Assembly: GCA_037833965.1 (NCBI GenBank)
Contig: AP031356.1
Span: 11,306,501-11,370,500 of the forward strand
Length of the DNA: 64,000 bases
Direction of reading: 5' to 3'
Source of the DNA: Marchantia polymorpha subsp. ruderalis
Taxonomy: Eukaryota > Streptophyta > Marchantiopsida > Marchantiales > Marchantiaceae
Both the position numbers and the translations under genes were made by a program. Numbering within the stretch: the first letter of the stretch is position 1; each line of letters begins with the position of its first letter. Below the pieces are notes generated by a model. That model was given only the letters and a program-made list of their open reading frames with translations. It was not told the DNA's origin and ran no database searches. Positions 36,712 through 49,081 of the stretch are shown here, piece after piece.

Positions 36712-37527
36712 TCATAGACCATCCGTGTACAAGTCGTTCGCCTCAGTATCAAGATGTTCAGCAACGTTCGTCATTGAAGGAGAGGTTGTACTTGTCATCC
36801 GACAAAACTTCATGATGTGGCCTTTCTTATCACAGCTCCAACAAACAACACTCTTCTTGTCAAAAGGTTGAGCCATAAATTGTACCTTCCTTTTGTTAGG
36901 AGATTTGGATCTCTGCCTCTTCAGGCCTGGACGCCGTGAATCATGGGAATCTCTCGGTTGGAATGGACCTCGGGCCATAATAAGTGCTGACTCATAAGTG
37001 GATGGGACGGAAGGGGATAACAAATCCTGCTCAACCGCATTTGTCAAAAGGGCACTTACGACCTCGTTGTAAGTGACTGCTGTGTTCTGACGATGAAGAA
37101 GAATCTTTGACAATGTCTGATAACTAGACGGAAATGAGTGGAGAAGATGCATTGCCTTCTTTGTGTCAGTAAGCTCCTCCCTCATATTCCGAAGATCCAC
37201 CAATAGATTTCCATATGCGTGAATGTGGTCTTGTATGCGCGTGTCGGGCTTCATAGTAAACCGTAACAATCGCATGTAAGTGTTCATCACAATCGTCAAA
37301 TTCTTCTGATGGAACCGTTGCCAAAGCGCATCAAGCAACTTGGAAACTTCAGAGTATTCCTCAACCTGCTTGAGTATGGAAGGGTCTAGATATGCCAAGA
37401 CCGTGCAAATTGCCTGGTCTTGAGCTATAGTCCATTCAATGTCATTTGTGCTAGAAGGTTTTTCTCCCAAGCATATAGTGAGACCCATGGATCGTAATTT
37501 TACCTTTACTTGGTTTTCCCAAAGCAA
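36712..37527 (-). CDS. copia gag-like nucleocapsid protein (UBN2-type), largely intact frame
   Basis: A 271-codon frame with the retrotransposon gag core: a YLDPSILKQV...LWQRFHQK segment, LHSFPSSYQTL and the nucleocapsid zinc knuckle CWSCDKKGHIMKFC (C-x2-C-x4-H-x4-C), preceded by a basic stretch rich in Arg and Lys. It would form the virus-like particle and bind the element RNA. The familiar gag start FDGHGDYLLW lies in frame upstream of the first Met at 37527, so the annotated start is probably internal and the original start is lost or upstream. It ends before the protease region. Related broken gags occur at 39690-40446 and about 57090-57760. Confidence 0.85.
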   Translation of the reverse strand: MLWENQVKVKLRSMGLTICLGEKPSSTNDIEWTIAQDQAICTVLAYLDPSILKQVEEYSEVSKLLDALWQRFHQKNLTIVMNTYMRLLRFTMKPDTRIQDHIHAYGNLLVDLRNMREELTDTKKAMHLLHSFPSSYQTLSKILLHRQNTAVTYNEVVSALLTNAVEQDLLSPSVPSTYESALIMARGPFQPRDSHDSRRPGLKRQRSKSPNKRKVQFMAQPFDKKSVVCWSCDKKGHIMKFCRMTSTTSPSMTNVAEHLDTEANDLYTDGL

Positions 37528-37945
37528 ATAATCACCATGGCCATCAAAATGTATGATGTTATATCCAAAATTTCCACCGACATGTCGTCCTTCCGACTCT
37601 GCACGTCAAAAATGAGAGACAATGGCAGCTTCATAGTCAATATCCTCCTTTTGGGTCATTGTTCAGTGCCTGAAAAGTGTCCAAATGCTTTAGTCGTGTC
37701 GAGAGCTTTTCAACGATACCCAATTTGACTAGTTTCCGATGAAAAAATATTTCCAAGAAATATTTATGACGGAATATTCCTGTATCGTCGGTCCGACTGT
37801 CACCGTTGGATTTTTGCCGTCACCGTTACCGCTGATTGGCCGTTGACTGCGTTCACCCGCCGACCACGTTTGACCTCCGACCACGATTGCAACCACGTTC
37901 AATCTGACCACGTCGACTATAACCACGGTTGGTCCAACCACAACT

Positions 37946-38200
37946 AGCTCCTCCTCAAAAAAAACCCTCCGCTCCTCCTACCCTAACCGCGCGGGGGGAG
38001 GGGGAGCTCCTCCTCAAAAAAGGCCCTCCGCTCCTCTTACCCTAACCGCGCGGGCGGCGGGGCTGGAGAGGGGGAAGCTTCTCCTCCAACAAAAAAAAAA
38101 AAAGGCCCTCCGCTCCTCCTGGCCTAACCGCGCAGGCGGGTGGGGGGAGCTCTTCCACCACCGCATGCGGGGTGGGGGTATTTGTGCATGTAAGTAAATC
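37946..38200 (-). repeat. GC-rich minisatellite in the inverted copia leader
   Basis: Four units beginning AGCT(C/T)CTCCTC or AGCTCTTCC start at 37946, 38005, 38076 and 38148. Most contain CCCTCCGCTCCTC and CCTAACCGCGC. The copia leader (about 37600-39179) is otherwise non-coding. Confidence 0.75.
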
Positions 38201-39179
38201 CCTAAATCCGCTCCGCTCCTTTGCTTGTCCGTGGGGGATAAATCCGTGGTGGGTAGGGAGGGGGGAGATAAATCCGCTACTCTCTTACCGCTCCGCTGTT
38301 TGCACCGCCTCCGTTCAGTTCCTCAATGTTGCCGCAGGCCTGTCTTGCCTACGGCCCTAATCGCACGGAGGGTAAATCCACTCCCCTGCTCCTCTCCGAC
38401 CGCTCCGCTATTGGCCTTCGAGAGAGGGGGTGGTTTGGAAGAGAGGGGCTCCTAACCGCACGGGGAGGGGGTAAATTCACTCCTCCACTCCTCTCTGACC
38501 GCTTCTGCCCTACCTACCCTGACTTCTCAGGCTCTTAAAAAAACACTATTCCAGCGTCAGATTTCTTGTTCTAGCTCTTCTTTCCTTTTCCGATCTAATC
38601 CCACTCCTCTTCGAAGACCAAGCAAACAAGCCTTCGCCGTCCTGACTCCAGGCCTTCGTTGATCTACTTCCAAGTCCCAACTCACCACGACGCTGGCGCA
38701 CGGTGCACAGGAATTTCAAGCCATGCTGCTCCCATGAATATGACTCCAAGAAGGCGACCGTCTTGTCAATTCCACCAAGAGATGGATCACTTGCTCTTCC
38801 GTTGCGCCTTTCCTTCCGTGCTTGGCCTGCAGTCCGAAGAATCTCGACCGAAGAAGAGACCCACGAGAAAAAATTGTTGAAAAATTTACGGTGAAAATTT
38901 TGGCGTTTCGTGCACCCGATTAAAATCTCCTCGACAGATTCTCAAACCAAATCTCAAACTTCAACAATCGGACAGAACTTCTCTGATTGTCATCTCGTGA
39001 CAAATCTGTTTACAACTGCAAACACATTCAAACTCACTTTCAAAAAATTGTCAACAAATTCTGTCACTGAAAACCTGTTAGGAAACCTTCACGGTAAGAA
39101 ATTTCAACCCGACAAAAACCCTCCGACACCTAGTCCAAACCGACAAAAGTTCCTGAGACACTAAGTCCGAACCGAATCA

Positions 39180-39191
39180 GCTCTAATACCA
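39180..39191 (-). other. Primer binding site of the inverted copia
   Basis: On the minus strand TGGTATTAGAGC, two bases downstream of the 5' LTR, matches initiator tRNA-Met with one change from the usual sequence. Confidence 0.85.
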
Positions 39192-39193
39192 AT

Positions 39194-39456
39194 TGTAACG
39201 CTAAAACTCAAGAGCACTCATCATTCAGTCACAGCGACACCAGAGTATAACGTGGTTCACCCTCAAGGACTACGTCCACGGAGAGAAGAGCACTAGAGAG
39301 TTTACTGCTTGAGTGCTTGAAGTGATAATCTTCTGATCAACCTCAAGGTATATATACCCGAGGTAGTCAACTACTCAAAGCTTTAAATAGCTACATATGC
39401 GGTTAACCTTAGTTAACTAACCTCAGTTAACTCTTTAACTAGAGTTGACTTCAACA
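39194..39456 (-). repeat. 5' LTR of the inverted copia
   Basis: On the minus strand it starts TGTTGAAGTCAACTCTAG and ends GTTTTAGCGTTACA, next to the primer binding site. It is the partner of 32456-32718. Confidence 0.9.
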
Positions 39457-39689
39457 GTCTTCAAGAAGATTTTGTCTTGTAAGAGAAATAATCTATTTGT
39501 TTGAAACACTCTCTGTTGCAATATAGGCAAATTGGGTATCGTTGAAAAGCTTTTGGCGCAACTAATGCATCTTAATACTTTTCAGAAGCTAAAAATGCAC
39601 CTAAAGTACAAAATTGACGTAGAACAGATATTGTATCTAGATTTTATCGAATTGAGATGACATAGAGACAATTTGGAGGATGAGGATAC

Positions 39690-40446
39690 AACATCATTCC
39701 TTTTAATGGCCAAGGTGATTAGCTGCTTTGGGAAAAGCAGATGAAATGCAAGATGAGATCTATGGATCTCGCTAATGTACTTAGAGACAAACCAATGCAC
39801 ATTAGCGACATTGAGTGGAAGAATTCACAAGAATAGGCAATCCACGTTGTGATTGGCCATCTAAATCCTTTGATTATGAAGCAAGTTAAGGAGTATTCTG
39901 AGGTTACACAGCTTTTTGATGTCCTACAAAGACGGTTTCATCAAAATGAATTATCATATGTGATGAACAACTACATGAGGTTATTGAACTTCAAGATGCG
40001 GTCAAGGCAAGACTTCAGGATCACGCCTACAAAGATTTGTTTGTAGAACTTCAAAGTATGGGAGAGGAGCTTTCTGACATAAAAAAAGCTATGCATCTAC
40101 TTCACTCCTTGACTTCCTCCTGCTAGACGCTATCAAAGATTTTCTTTCATTGTGATAACAAGGCTGTAACATACAACGAGGTTGTTAGTGCTCTACTGGC
40201 GGACGAGGTAGAACAGGTGATGTTGTCAATCTCTCGGCCACTCACTTCAAATACTACACAAATTGTGATCTAGCGTCGATAAAAAACGTCGGTTTTAGAA
40301 AATTTGCAGCGTACAGGATTCAAGCAGTAGATATCCAAATCCCTTGAGCGCAAGAGAGTTCAGTTTCGGGTCCAATTCTTTGATAAAAGGAACTTGATGT
40401 GTTGGAGATGTGGCAAGAATGGTCACATCAGGAAGAATTGCTGCTA
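39690..40446 (+). pseudogene. gag relic of the outer (+) copia
   Basis: A broken version of the gag at 36712-37527. It retains an FDGQGD-like start with a stop, HLNPLIMKQVKEYSEV, RRFHQNE and an intact zinc knuckle CWRCGKNGHIRKNC near 40400-40441. Several stops and frameshifts prevent translation. Confidence 0.8.
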
Positions 40447-40479
40447 AAAATAGGAGATACAAATTTTTCTCCAGTATTG

Positions 40480-43200
40480 AATGATGCGGCATATCTACAC
40501 TCCAAAGAGGAGGACGTGTTTGCCAACAGTTGTATGTATGTATGCCCGAGGTATGACTTCTATATGTCACCAAAAGTTGTTCGTGATGTATGGATTTTGG
40601 ATAGTGCTTGTTCTTATAACATTTTTTTCATTAGGAGTTCTTCTGACTTTTTCGAGATCAAACGATTTAATTCTTATGAAAAATGACTAACCTTGTAGAA
40701 TTGAGGATGTTGGATCTGTGAAGATCCGCATGTTTGATGATGTTATTCGTACGCTACCACACGTTAGGTTTTTACCTAACATGAGAAAGAACTTGATCTC
40801 TCTTGGAGTATTAGACTCACACGGCTTAGAGTGGAGCTCTAGGTAGAACGTGTTAGATGTCAAATCGAATGATAAGAAGGTTATACTTAGAGGATACAAG
40901 CATTATAATCTGTACTTATTAGTGAGCATCACTATTTGTGAAGAAGTCAACTTTACCACATCTCGCGTAGAGATGTCTCATGTATGGCATTCCAAAGTAG
41001 CTCATATGAGTGATATGTATCTGTCTCTACTTGATGAGAAAGAAATGTTATCATGTTAGGGTAAAGTTGACTTGGCATTTTGTGAACATTGCATCATGAG
41101 CAAAAAGCATATGCAGGCTTTTAGTGTTGGAACTTATAGTTCCACGAAGATACTAGAGTATGTACATAGTGACGTGTGAGACATATCTCCTATTGACTCT
41201 CTCAAGAAAGCTCTACTATGTATCTTTTATAGGTGATTACTCCATGTATATGTGGGTATATTTTTTATCCACAAGTCGTAGATGTTTTCCATCTTCAAAA
41301 CTTCGCTCATACAAGTTGAGACTAAGATTGATCACAGGGTGAAATATTTGCAACCAGATCATAGCAGCAAATGCACTTCTCATGAGTATTGAGGAGGAGA
41401 TTACTCGACATATCACGACAATTTACACTCCACAACAAAATGTTGTTTTTGAGAGACTCAACAAAACAGTGTTGGAGTCGGTGCAAAGTGTGCTAAGCAA
41501 ATCCAATTTACGAGGAGAATTTTGGATCGAAGCCGTCAACACTGTAGTTTATTTGGTAAACTTTTCTCCTTCAAGTGCAATCAATTTTTCCACATCATTT
41601 GAACTCAGGATGGCGGATTACAATCGCTTGAAAGTTACAAGGAAGCTCAAGCTTTGATCAATAAGCTTGAGTGAAATGCTGCTATGGAGCGTGAGATGAA
41701 ATCCCCCATTGACAATAAGACTTGTGAGCTTGTTGAACTTTCTACGGATCATACGCTGATTGACTCCAAGTGGGTGTACAAGCTGAAGGACAATCCAACA
41801 GGCGAGAATCTTCAAAGTTAGGCTGATGGCTAGAGGTTTCACACAAGAAAAGGGTGTGGACTAAAACAAAGTGTTCTCACATATAACTAAATATGGTATA
41901 ATTCGTTTGGTATGTGCACTGGCCACAATATTTGGTCTTGTTATGGATCAGATGTATGTGGTTACAACCTTCCTCTATAGGTATTTAGTGGAGGAAATCT
42001 CCATGACACAACCTGTTGGCTTTGAGATCAAAGACAAAGAGAGGTTAGTTTGTAGATTGTTCAAATCATTGTATGGACTGAAGCAAGCTCATAGACAGTG
42101 AAACATGTAATTTGATGAGTTCATGAAGGCACAAGGTTTTTTACGGAGCTTGTATGATCCTTGTGTTTACATGAAGAAGGCAAATGATGAGACGTTCAAT
42201 CTCATCATTATAGTACTCTACTTTGACGACATGCTCATCTTCGCAAAAAACCAATACGATGTTGATGAATGCAAGAGTAAGTTGAAGTCTGCATTTAAGA
42301 TGAAGGATATGGGGGAGTCGAAGAGAATATTAGGCTTGGAGATTAATAGGGATTTTGAACAGAAGAGGCTATGGTTGAGTCAGGGCAAGTATGTTCGTCG
42401 TATACTTTAAAGGTTCAACATGGTCAATTCTAGAGGAGTATGAACTTTTTTGGCATCACATTTCAAACTCTTTGCAGCTCAATGTGCTACCAATGTTGAG
42501 GAGAAAAAAAAATGTCATGTGTTACCAATGAACAAGCTGTATGCAATCTCATGTATTTGATGGTGTGCACTAGGCTGTACATTGCTTTTGCGATGGGCAA
42601 GGTGAGCAAGTACATGTCAAATCCAAAAAAAAAGTTCATTGAAAAGCAATGAAATAGATTATGAGATATTTGAAGAGTACTTTGGATTATGGCTTACTCT
42701 TTGATGATCTATTAAACAATGCCAAATCCTTGTTTGGTTATGTTGATGCTGACTACATGCAGTATCTAGTTAAAATGATAGCTACAACTTGCTATGTGTT
42801 TACACTTGGAGGTGCAAGCATTAGTTGGAGGTCTATCCTGCAGAATTGCGTAGCTCAGTCAACAACAAAATCTGAGTACGTGATGGCAGTAGCAAAAGCA
42901 GCAAATGAAGCTATTTGGTTTGATAGGCTTATCATGAAAATGAGATTGAAGCAAGACGTGGTTAATCTTCATTGTGATAGCTAGAGTGTTTTACATTTGG
43001 CTGCAAACCAAGTCATGGATAGCAGAGTGAAGCACATTAACATCAAGTACCACTTTATTAGACAAGCAGTGTTTGATGAAACGTTTGAGCTAGTCAATAT
43101 CAACGATAAATTCAACACAACTGATGTTTTGATCAAAATCATTACTTTGGAGAGTTTTAGGCGACACTATGCTACCAAGCAAGTTGTGTATGGGGAGTAG
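40480..43200 (+). pseudogene. pol relic of the outer (+) copia
   Basis: Fragments in order: protease region (VWILDSACSYNI near 40588), pre-integrase (40850-41059), integrase pieces (41160-41657, including VNFSPSSAINFST), reverse transcriptase (41871-42101 with LFKSLYGLKQA; 42123-42410 with YFDDM) and RNase H (42661-43200 with DADY, LHCDS and HLAANQVMDSRVKHI). Stops and frame changes separate almost every block. It is more decayed than the inverted relative, in line with being the host of that insertion. Confidence 0.85.
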
Positions 43201-43548
43201 AAGTAGAATTTGCTAGCATAGTAGCTTGAGTTATTTCTTTATATACTTACTCTATCTTGTGATGGCTACGGTTTAGTTCTAATTAGTTCTTGTGTAAAGA
43301 GGGAGCTTGTATTAAGTTTCTTTCTAGAACTTCCCGTAGAGTAATTATATAGATTACGAGATCTTTGTTCCCTCTATGCTAGCAAGTTTCTTAATTAGCT
43401 CTTTATGTTATTACCCTATCTAGTTATGGTTACGGTTTAGTTCTAGTTAACTTTCGTCTAAAGAAGGGCTTTGTGTTAGGTTTTTGTCTTGAGTAATAAT
43501 GTAGGTAACAGAGGTGATTGTTTCCGCGACACAAGTTAAGGGGAAAGT

Positions 43549-43802
43549 TATGGAGGTTAATTCCGGTTAAATAATAGCCTCAGGTTATAGCTATTTATAA
43601 TTATAACTTACTAGGTGTATCGCTAGCTTTGGGTATATATATACCCCAAGGCTTCTACTCGGAGTGTGAGTTGTATTCAGTTGTTAGTAAACTCTCTCAC
43701 CTGTTTCACCCGTGGACCTAGCGCTTGAGAGTGAACCACATTATACAAGTGTCTCTTATGTTCATGCTTGACTTCGATGTGATTCTTGATTTTACATTCA
43801 AA
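43549..43802 (+). repeat. 3' LTR of the outer (+) copia
   Basis: Preceded by the purine tract TTAAGGGGAAAG (about 43536-43547). Starts TATGGAGGTTAATTCCGG, the diverged counterpart of TGTTGAGGTTAACTCTGG, and ends TTTTACATTCA(AA). CAATG follows as the target copy. Confidence 0.8.
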
Positions 43803-43807
43803 CAATG

Positions 43808-46800
43808 AGTCAAAACTGGGACGGGGTGCAAAGCAATCAAGAACTTTGAGCCAGCCAAATAAAATGTATTTTTTATTTGCGCTCTGAGTCGCTCTAGGAG
43901 AGAATTATTTTCTTATCAGAGCCCATGCGCGAGTGTTTTGGGGAGCAAGAGATAGCGTAAGAAGCTAAAAGTCTCAATCTCATAGAGGCCAACTTGAGCT
44001 CCGAGTTAAAAAAAATCAAGATCTTTTCAAGGGGATATAATCTAAAAATAATGACAAATTTCTTTTAGTTCAAAGTATTATATCAATATTTGAAGGATAA
44101 ATGAATCTTAATCTCATTAAACGATAACAATATTTGTATGTATACTTAGTTATTAATCATAAATTATAAGATTATGAAATTCAATTTAAAATTTTTAAAA
44201 TTTTAATAATAATTTCTAAAACTATATTTTTTAATTAAATAATTTTTTTATATTCTCCTGAGACATAAATTATCCTATAAAAATAGTAAATTATTGTAAA
44301 AAAATATTTCAAATTGTATTCTTGGATAATATAAAATTCCAAAACTAAAACATGTATAAAAATTGTATATTTATTTTATTTATTTTTTTATATTTTTGTA
44401 AGATTTTAAAATCATTATTTATTATATTTTTTGTGATAAACAATTATTTTTAGAAATTTATAATATTTTTTCAATTGATACAATGGGTTGCTTTATCCAA
44501 TATGACTTGGGTTTTTTTGCTGCGCTAATTAGGATTATTTAGTGACAAATAGAGTGTCTTTGAGGTGGCTAGATTATGCTACACGTTAAATTTACAAAAC
44601 TCTCTAAATGAAACTTATACTCCTAAAATAATCATTAGAAATCAAGATTAGAGTTTTGAGAGGAAAAGTTTTTTTACTTGCAAAGGCTAGAAGTTTGCCA
44701 AGATAACTTAAATTATCCGCTGAGGGCTAAAATGTGCTTGAGAAACTACTTTATCGAGCCCCTACTATAACTTTTTTGCAAAACACTATTCCACTCATTT
44801 ATATAAGAATCGGAGTCAACATCCACAAATGTAGATTTGTGCATTAATGAAAAGATCCGATGGCTAGAAGCCATTTGAGTCCAACATAATAACCGGAGTT
44901 TCATTCGCATGTACTTGAGCTGGCATTGTTGCTAGTAACTAAGTACACATCTGAGTACATGCTTGTGTTGGAGTTTACTATCATGGTGTTGATTTGGAAT
45001 TTAGGTGTGAAGTCATCAATTGTTCTAGATTTAGGTAATTATTTTGATCTCGATTTGGTGAAATCATCTTTTCAATCATAGACTTCATCATATTTTTAAA
45101 ACTATTGTTCGCTTGGACCTCATACAAGATTCTTTAAAACATGATGTAGTCTATGATTGAACATGCGAGGTAGTTTGCTTCGACTGCATGGTAGATATTG
45201 AGCATCAAGGCATTACTATCATAATTTTGTACTTTTGAAAACCAGGCCATAGACTGACTTCAATGATATGTAGAAAAAAAATTTCTTCTTAGAAAAAGTT
45301 ATTAAAAATTCTTACAATGCATTTGTGCACATAAAAAGTCAAAATTTAAATGATACTTATTTTTAATATTCAAATATAATACATGAAGCTTAAAACTGTA
45401 TATGTTTTGACTTTTTTGAAGCTTAAAATATTATAAAATATTCATAAATAATAAATTTTTAAAAAATTTTTATTTTTAAAATGATAAAACTATTATTTTG
45501 CTAATACTTTTTAAAATAAAAAAAATATAAATTATAAATTATAAATCCGAAAGTTTGAAAAAATTCAACTTATAATGCTTAAAGGGAAGAATAGACCAGT
45601 AAAAAAAGATTGTCTTTAATTCTCTAAAAATAAAAATTTTAACATGAAAATTGATAATATATGATTAAATTATTTAAATTTATGAAAATTAATCATTTAA
45701 AATTAATAATTATAAAATTATATTTCATGTATATAACAGCATTATCTTAAAATTACAATATTTATTTTTTTATCATATGATATGCATGTTTATTAAAATT
45801 TAATTGAATGTATGAAGTTTTGAACTATTGAAATTTATGATGAAATTTATTGTATTTGAAGTTGATAGTTTAACTTATTTTTTCATTTGAATATATTGAA
45901 ATTTGTATTGTTTTTTAAATATAAAAAATAAAAAATATTTTTAAAATTCATGATACTCAATCTGAAATTACTTTTGTGTCACAGGCGCATGCATGGAAAG
46001 ATAAGTATAAGGCTTCGTGACACGGCCGCATGCATGGAAAAGTAAGTACAAGCTGCAGACATCTTGCCAGTGTAGCCACGCCTTGATTTCTCAATGGCTC
46101 AAAGACTTCTTTACAACTGAACACTCTAGTCATTTTTTATTTCAAAGCAAATTCATTAAGCTCAATTGTTTTGACTAATTCATTCTAGCTCATAAAGTCA
46201 TGTTTAATATTTTTTCAAAATTTCATTGATAAATTTATAACTAATAAAAGACATATTTCATAAGTATCTAGAATTATTAATTCATAAAAAATTGAATTTT
46301 ATATAATTTGAAGCACTTTGATCATACTTAAAATTAAAATGAAATAATAATTTTCCTTTTGTCCTATTTTTTTTCTTGTTGTCATAACAAATAGCACAAT
46401 AGGGTGAATTTAACAACACCCTTTTACAATTTTTGTATTATCAAATTTTCACTTTAAATAACATTCTTGTTTCCATCAAGATTGATTACTTTTTTAATTA
46501 TTAAACTTTCTCATTTGATGTTATTGAGATAATTTTTTAATCATCAAAAATAATGTAAGGTATTATAAATTTTTTGAATAATTAATTATAATTAAATTAT
46601 TTATAATACTTAAAAATAAAAAATATCAGTATATTAGTGAATATCGGGTATTAATATCGCTAAATAAACACATAAATATTCAACTAAAATCATATTGAAT
46701 CATTTCATGTTTTGAAATATTTTCAAATTTGAAGACTTAAAAATGTGTTGTGAATAATTTTAAGACTATCAAACCAACCATAAAAAATAATTCCGAAAAT

Positions 46801-48781
46801 CACTAAAGTTCACAAATTTATGGTTATCAATTACTGTTTTATAAAAGTTTTAAAATATTATATTTGAATGCAAATTTAAAATATATCGTAAAAATGTTTT
46901 CAATATTTGCTTGGAGGAAGATACAAACAATATTAAATTATCAAATAAATTCAAGCAAAATGTGTATGTATCAAAATGGTTTTTTAAAAAAATATTGTAA
47001 AAATTAATTAAAATTAGCACAATATTTTAAAAAAAATTAAACTAAAACTAGTAGTTTAATAGTAGTATCGTAGAAAAAAGTTCATTTATTTCACAATTCA
47101 TATACAAATTTCAATTTTAATGATTAAGAATTGAAATTAACATGATAATGTTTTTTGTAAAAACTAAAATTTTCAATAAATAAAGTACATAATTTGTTAA
47201 ATACAAAGTTGTCATAATTATTATTCTACATTTTCATTCACGATCATCTAAATAACTAAAAACATTTGCTTTATGTTCTAATTATTCATATGTTTAAAGT
47301 GAAATTATGATAATTATTTTTTCCCTAAGTTTCATAAAAAATTATATTTCATTTCAAAAGATATTTTTCATTATTTATTATATATTTCTTAACAATATAA
47401 TTTTTATTTATTTAGATTTTATTGATCAAAATTTAGATTAAAATTTTAATTTATTGATTTTTAAAACTACTAAGAGTTTTCAATAGATTCAATATTTTTA
47501 TTAGAATAATTAATATTGATAAAATAAGAAAAATTATTAAAGTAAAAAATATATAATCAAAATGGAATGCAGGAACAAAACTGGTCACTAATGCATGAAT
47601 TGTGTACCATCTTTTCAAACAAACTTATTGTTGGAGAAAAAAATATATTTATTATTGCAAGAATTAAGCTTCAAACTTTGATTGTTAAGGATTTTTAATA
47701 TATAATTTTTGTGACCTTGTGGATAAGTTCAAAACGTAAACAATTGAAAAAGAATGAATAAATTATTTAAAAATTGTGAATGCTATTATGTTATGCTAGA
47801 ATTATGCAAAAAAAAGCAATTTTTAATTTAGACTATTTGCAAAAAGTTGTGTTTGATTTGAAAAATAAGAGTCATGAATATGATCATGAATCTTTTGTGA
47901 TAAATAAAATCTTTGAATAAAAAAATTCAATTCAATATGAAATTGTTTAAACTACAAGAGCTAAAATCCTTTAATAATGATAAGGTACATCTAACCAAAC
48001 ATTGTTTTTCAAAAGATATTCTAATCAAATTAAATTATTTTTTTAGACTTCAATGAAAAAGATGTATAATCATATTAAAAACAATAAAAAAAACAGATTA
48101 TAAAGATGATTTAATGACAACTTGTTGAGATAAAATATCATTCAAAAAACTTTGAATGATGGTATAACGTTTACATTAATTGAGATTGATCTTGATTTTT
48201 TTGTTTATTTCAAATGTATAATACCAAAAAATATCAATCAAATGAAATTTCAAATTTCTTTCTGGTTTTTAAATTGAACAAAGAATACTTCAACTATGAA
48301 ACGAAATAGATGGAATTGATCATTTCTTCAAAAATAGCTTTAATATTGGATCAATGTCAAATTTGACTTTCGATTGCAAAATCACCGTGATGACAATAAA
48401 GAATATGTATTATGTAAATTAGACTCAGTATCAAGAGCTACATTTCGAAGTTTAAATGATCTTTACCAACGATAAAAATCACAAACGATATTTTACAAGA
48501 TATTGTGTGGCTTATATTTTCAGTGTTGCATGTGTGATGAATAAAATACTTTTGTGAATAATACATGTATCAACCATTCTGTGATTTGTTCAGCCATAAA
48601 ATATATTTTTATGTCATGGATAAAATTTTTTTTATCATTTAAAGATGTTTGAAGTGATTTTATCATTTTTTATTTTGATCATCAACACAAACAAATATGT
48701 TTTTTTATCATTATAGGATACATTCACACAAAAATTGGTTTATTATTATGAAAAAAAAGTAAATTTAACATCGGAAATTTT
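43808..48781. other. Very AT-rich gene desert
   Basis: About 5 kb of highly AT-rich sequence without open frames of note, after a short remnant of the satellite (to about 44040). The only clear structure is the small direct repeat at 45976-46059. It continues beyond the mobile element at 48787-53668 as the same kind of DNA. Confidence 0.7.
45976..46059. repeat. Two direct copies of a 42-bp unit
   Basis: GTGTCACAGGCGCATGCATG at 45976 and GTGACACGGCCGCATGCATG at 46018 begin two adjacent similar units containing GGAAA.ATAAGTA or a variant. They are a small GC-richer island in the AT desert. Confidence 0.7.
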
Positions 48782-48945
48782 GTCATTGTAATAACCCACC
48801 AAAGGCTAAAACTGCAGTATGGTGGTAAAAAGATCGAACCCACAGGGACAGAGGCAACACACAGAGTAAAAGTGTCACGTTTAACAGACTTTTGTAGAGT
48901 TTGAATTCTAGGCGACTGTCACTCCCAGAAATACTGCAGTGCTCG

Positions 48946-49020
48946 ACTCGGAGGTTCGACTCGGAGGAGGATCTCAACTCGGAGGATGCTCGGAGGATGC
49001 ACAGTACAGCGTGGTCACTC

Positions 49021-49053
<33 letters not shown>

Positions 49054-49081
49054 GAAACGGGCAAAAAGCACAACTCGGAGG
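48946..49081 (-). repeat. Subterminal ACTCGGAGG cluster and AC microsatellite
   Basis: ACTCGGAGG occurs at 48946, 48959, 48977 and 49073, with GCTCGGAGG at 48988. An (AC)15 tract lies at 49022-49051. The cluster is about 160-295 bases from the element end, where transposons often carry protein-binding repeats; that role is inference. Confidence 0.8.

Larger units (their letters stand above)
32456..39456 (-). mobile_element. Inverted Ty1/copia retrotransposon (7001 bp) nested in the outer copia
   Basis: LTRs of 263 bp lie at 39194-39456 (5') and 32456-32718 (3'). By eye they differ at about 22 positions. TG...CA ends, a primer binding site (39180-39191) and a purine tract (32719-32730) are present. 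Gene order from the 5' end is leader, gag, protease, integrase, reverse transcriptase and RNase H, followed by a tandem repeat array before the 3' LTR. It belongs to the same family as the outer + element. The flanking pentamers (32451-32455 ATTCT, 39457-39461 GTCTT) do not match, so no clean target duplication is seen. Confidence 0.9.
28244..43802 (+). mobile_element. Old Ty1/copia retrotransposon, split by nested insertions
   Basis: The 5' LTR (28244-28490) and 3' LTR (43549-43802) align along their length: CTTCTACTC.GAGT.TGAGTTGT, TCAGTTGT.AGTAAACTCTCTC, GTGAACCACATTATAC.AGTG, TGTTCATGCTTGACTT. A primer binding site matching initiator tRNA-Met follows the 5' LTR and a purine tract precedes the 3' LTR. 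The target duplication is CAATC (28239-28243) versus CAATG (43803-43807). Between the LTRs lie a hAT element (29152-31744) and an inverted copia of the same family (32456-39456); its own gag and pol relics resume at about 39.5 kb. All frames are broken. Confidence 0.85.

Noticed and set aside
37946-38520. CCCTAACC-like telomeric repeats
   Set aside because: CCTAACC occurs singly within GC-rich copia leader units, not as a CCCTAAA array.
43808-48781. Origin or centromere-like function of the AT-rich desert
   Set aside because: Composition alone is no evidence. No satellite array or other specific structure is visible.
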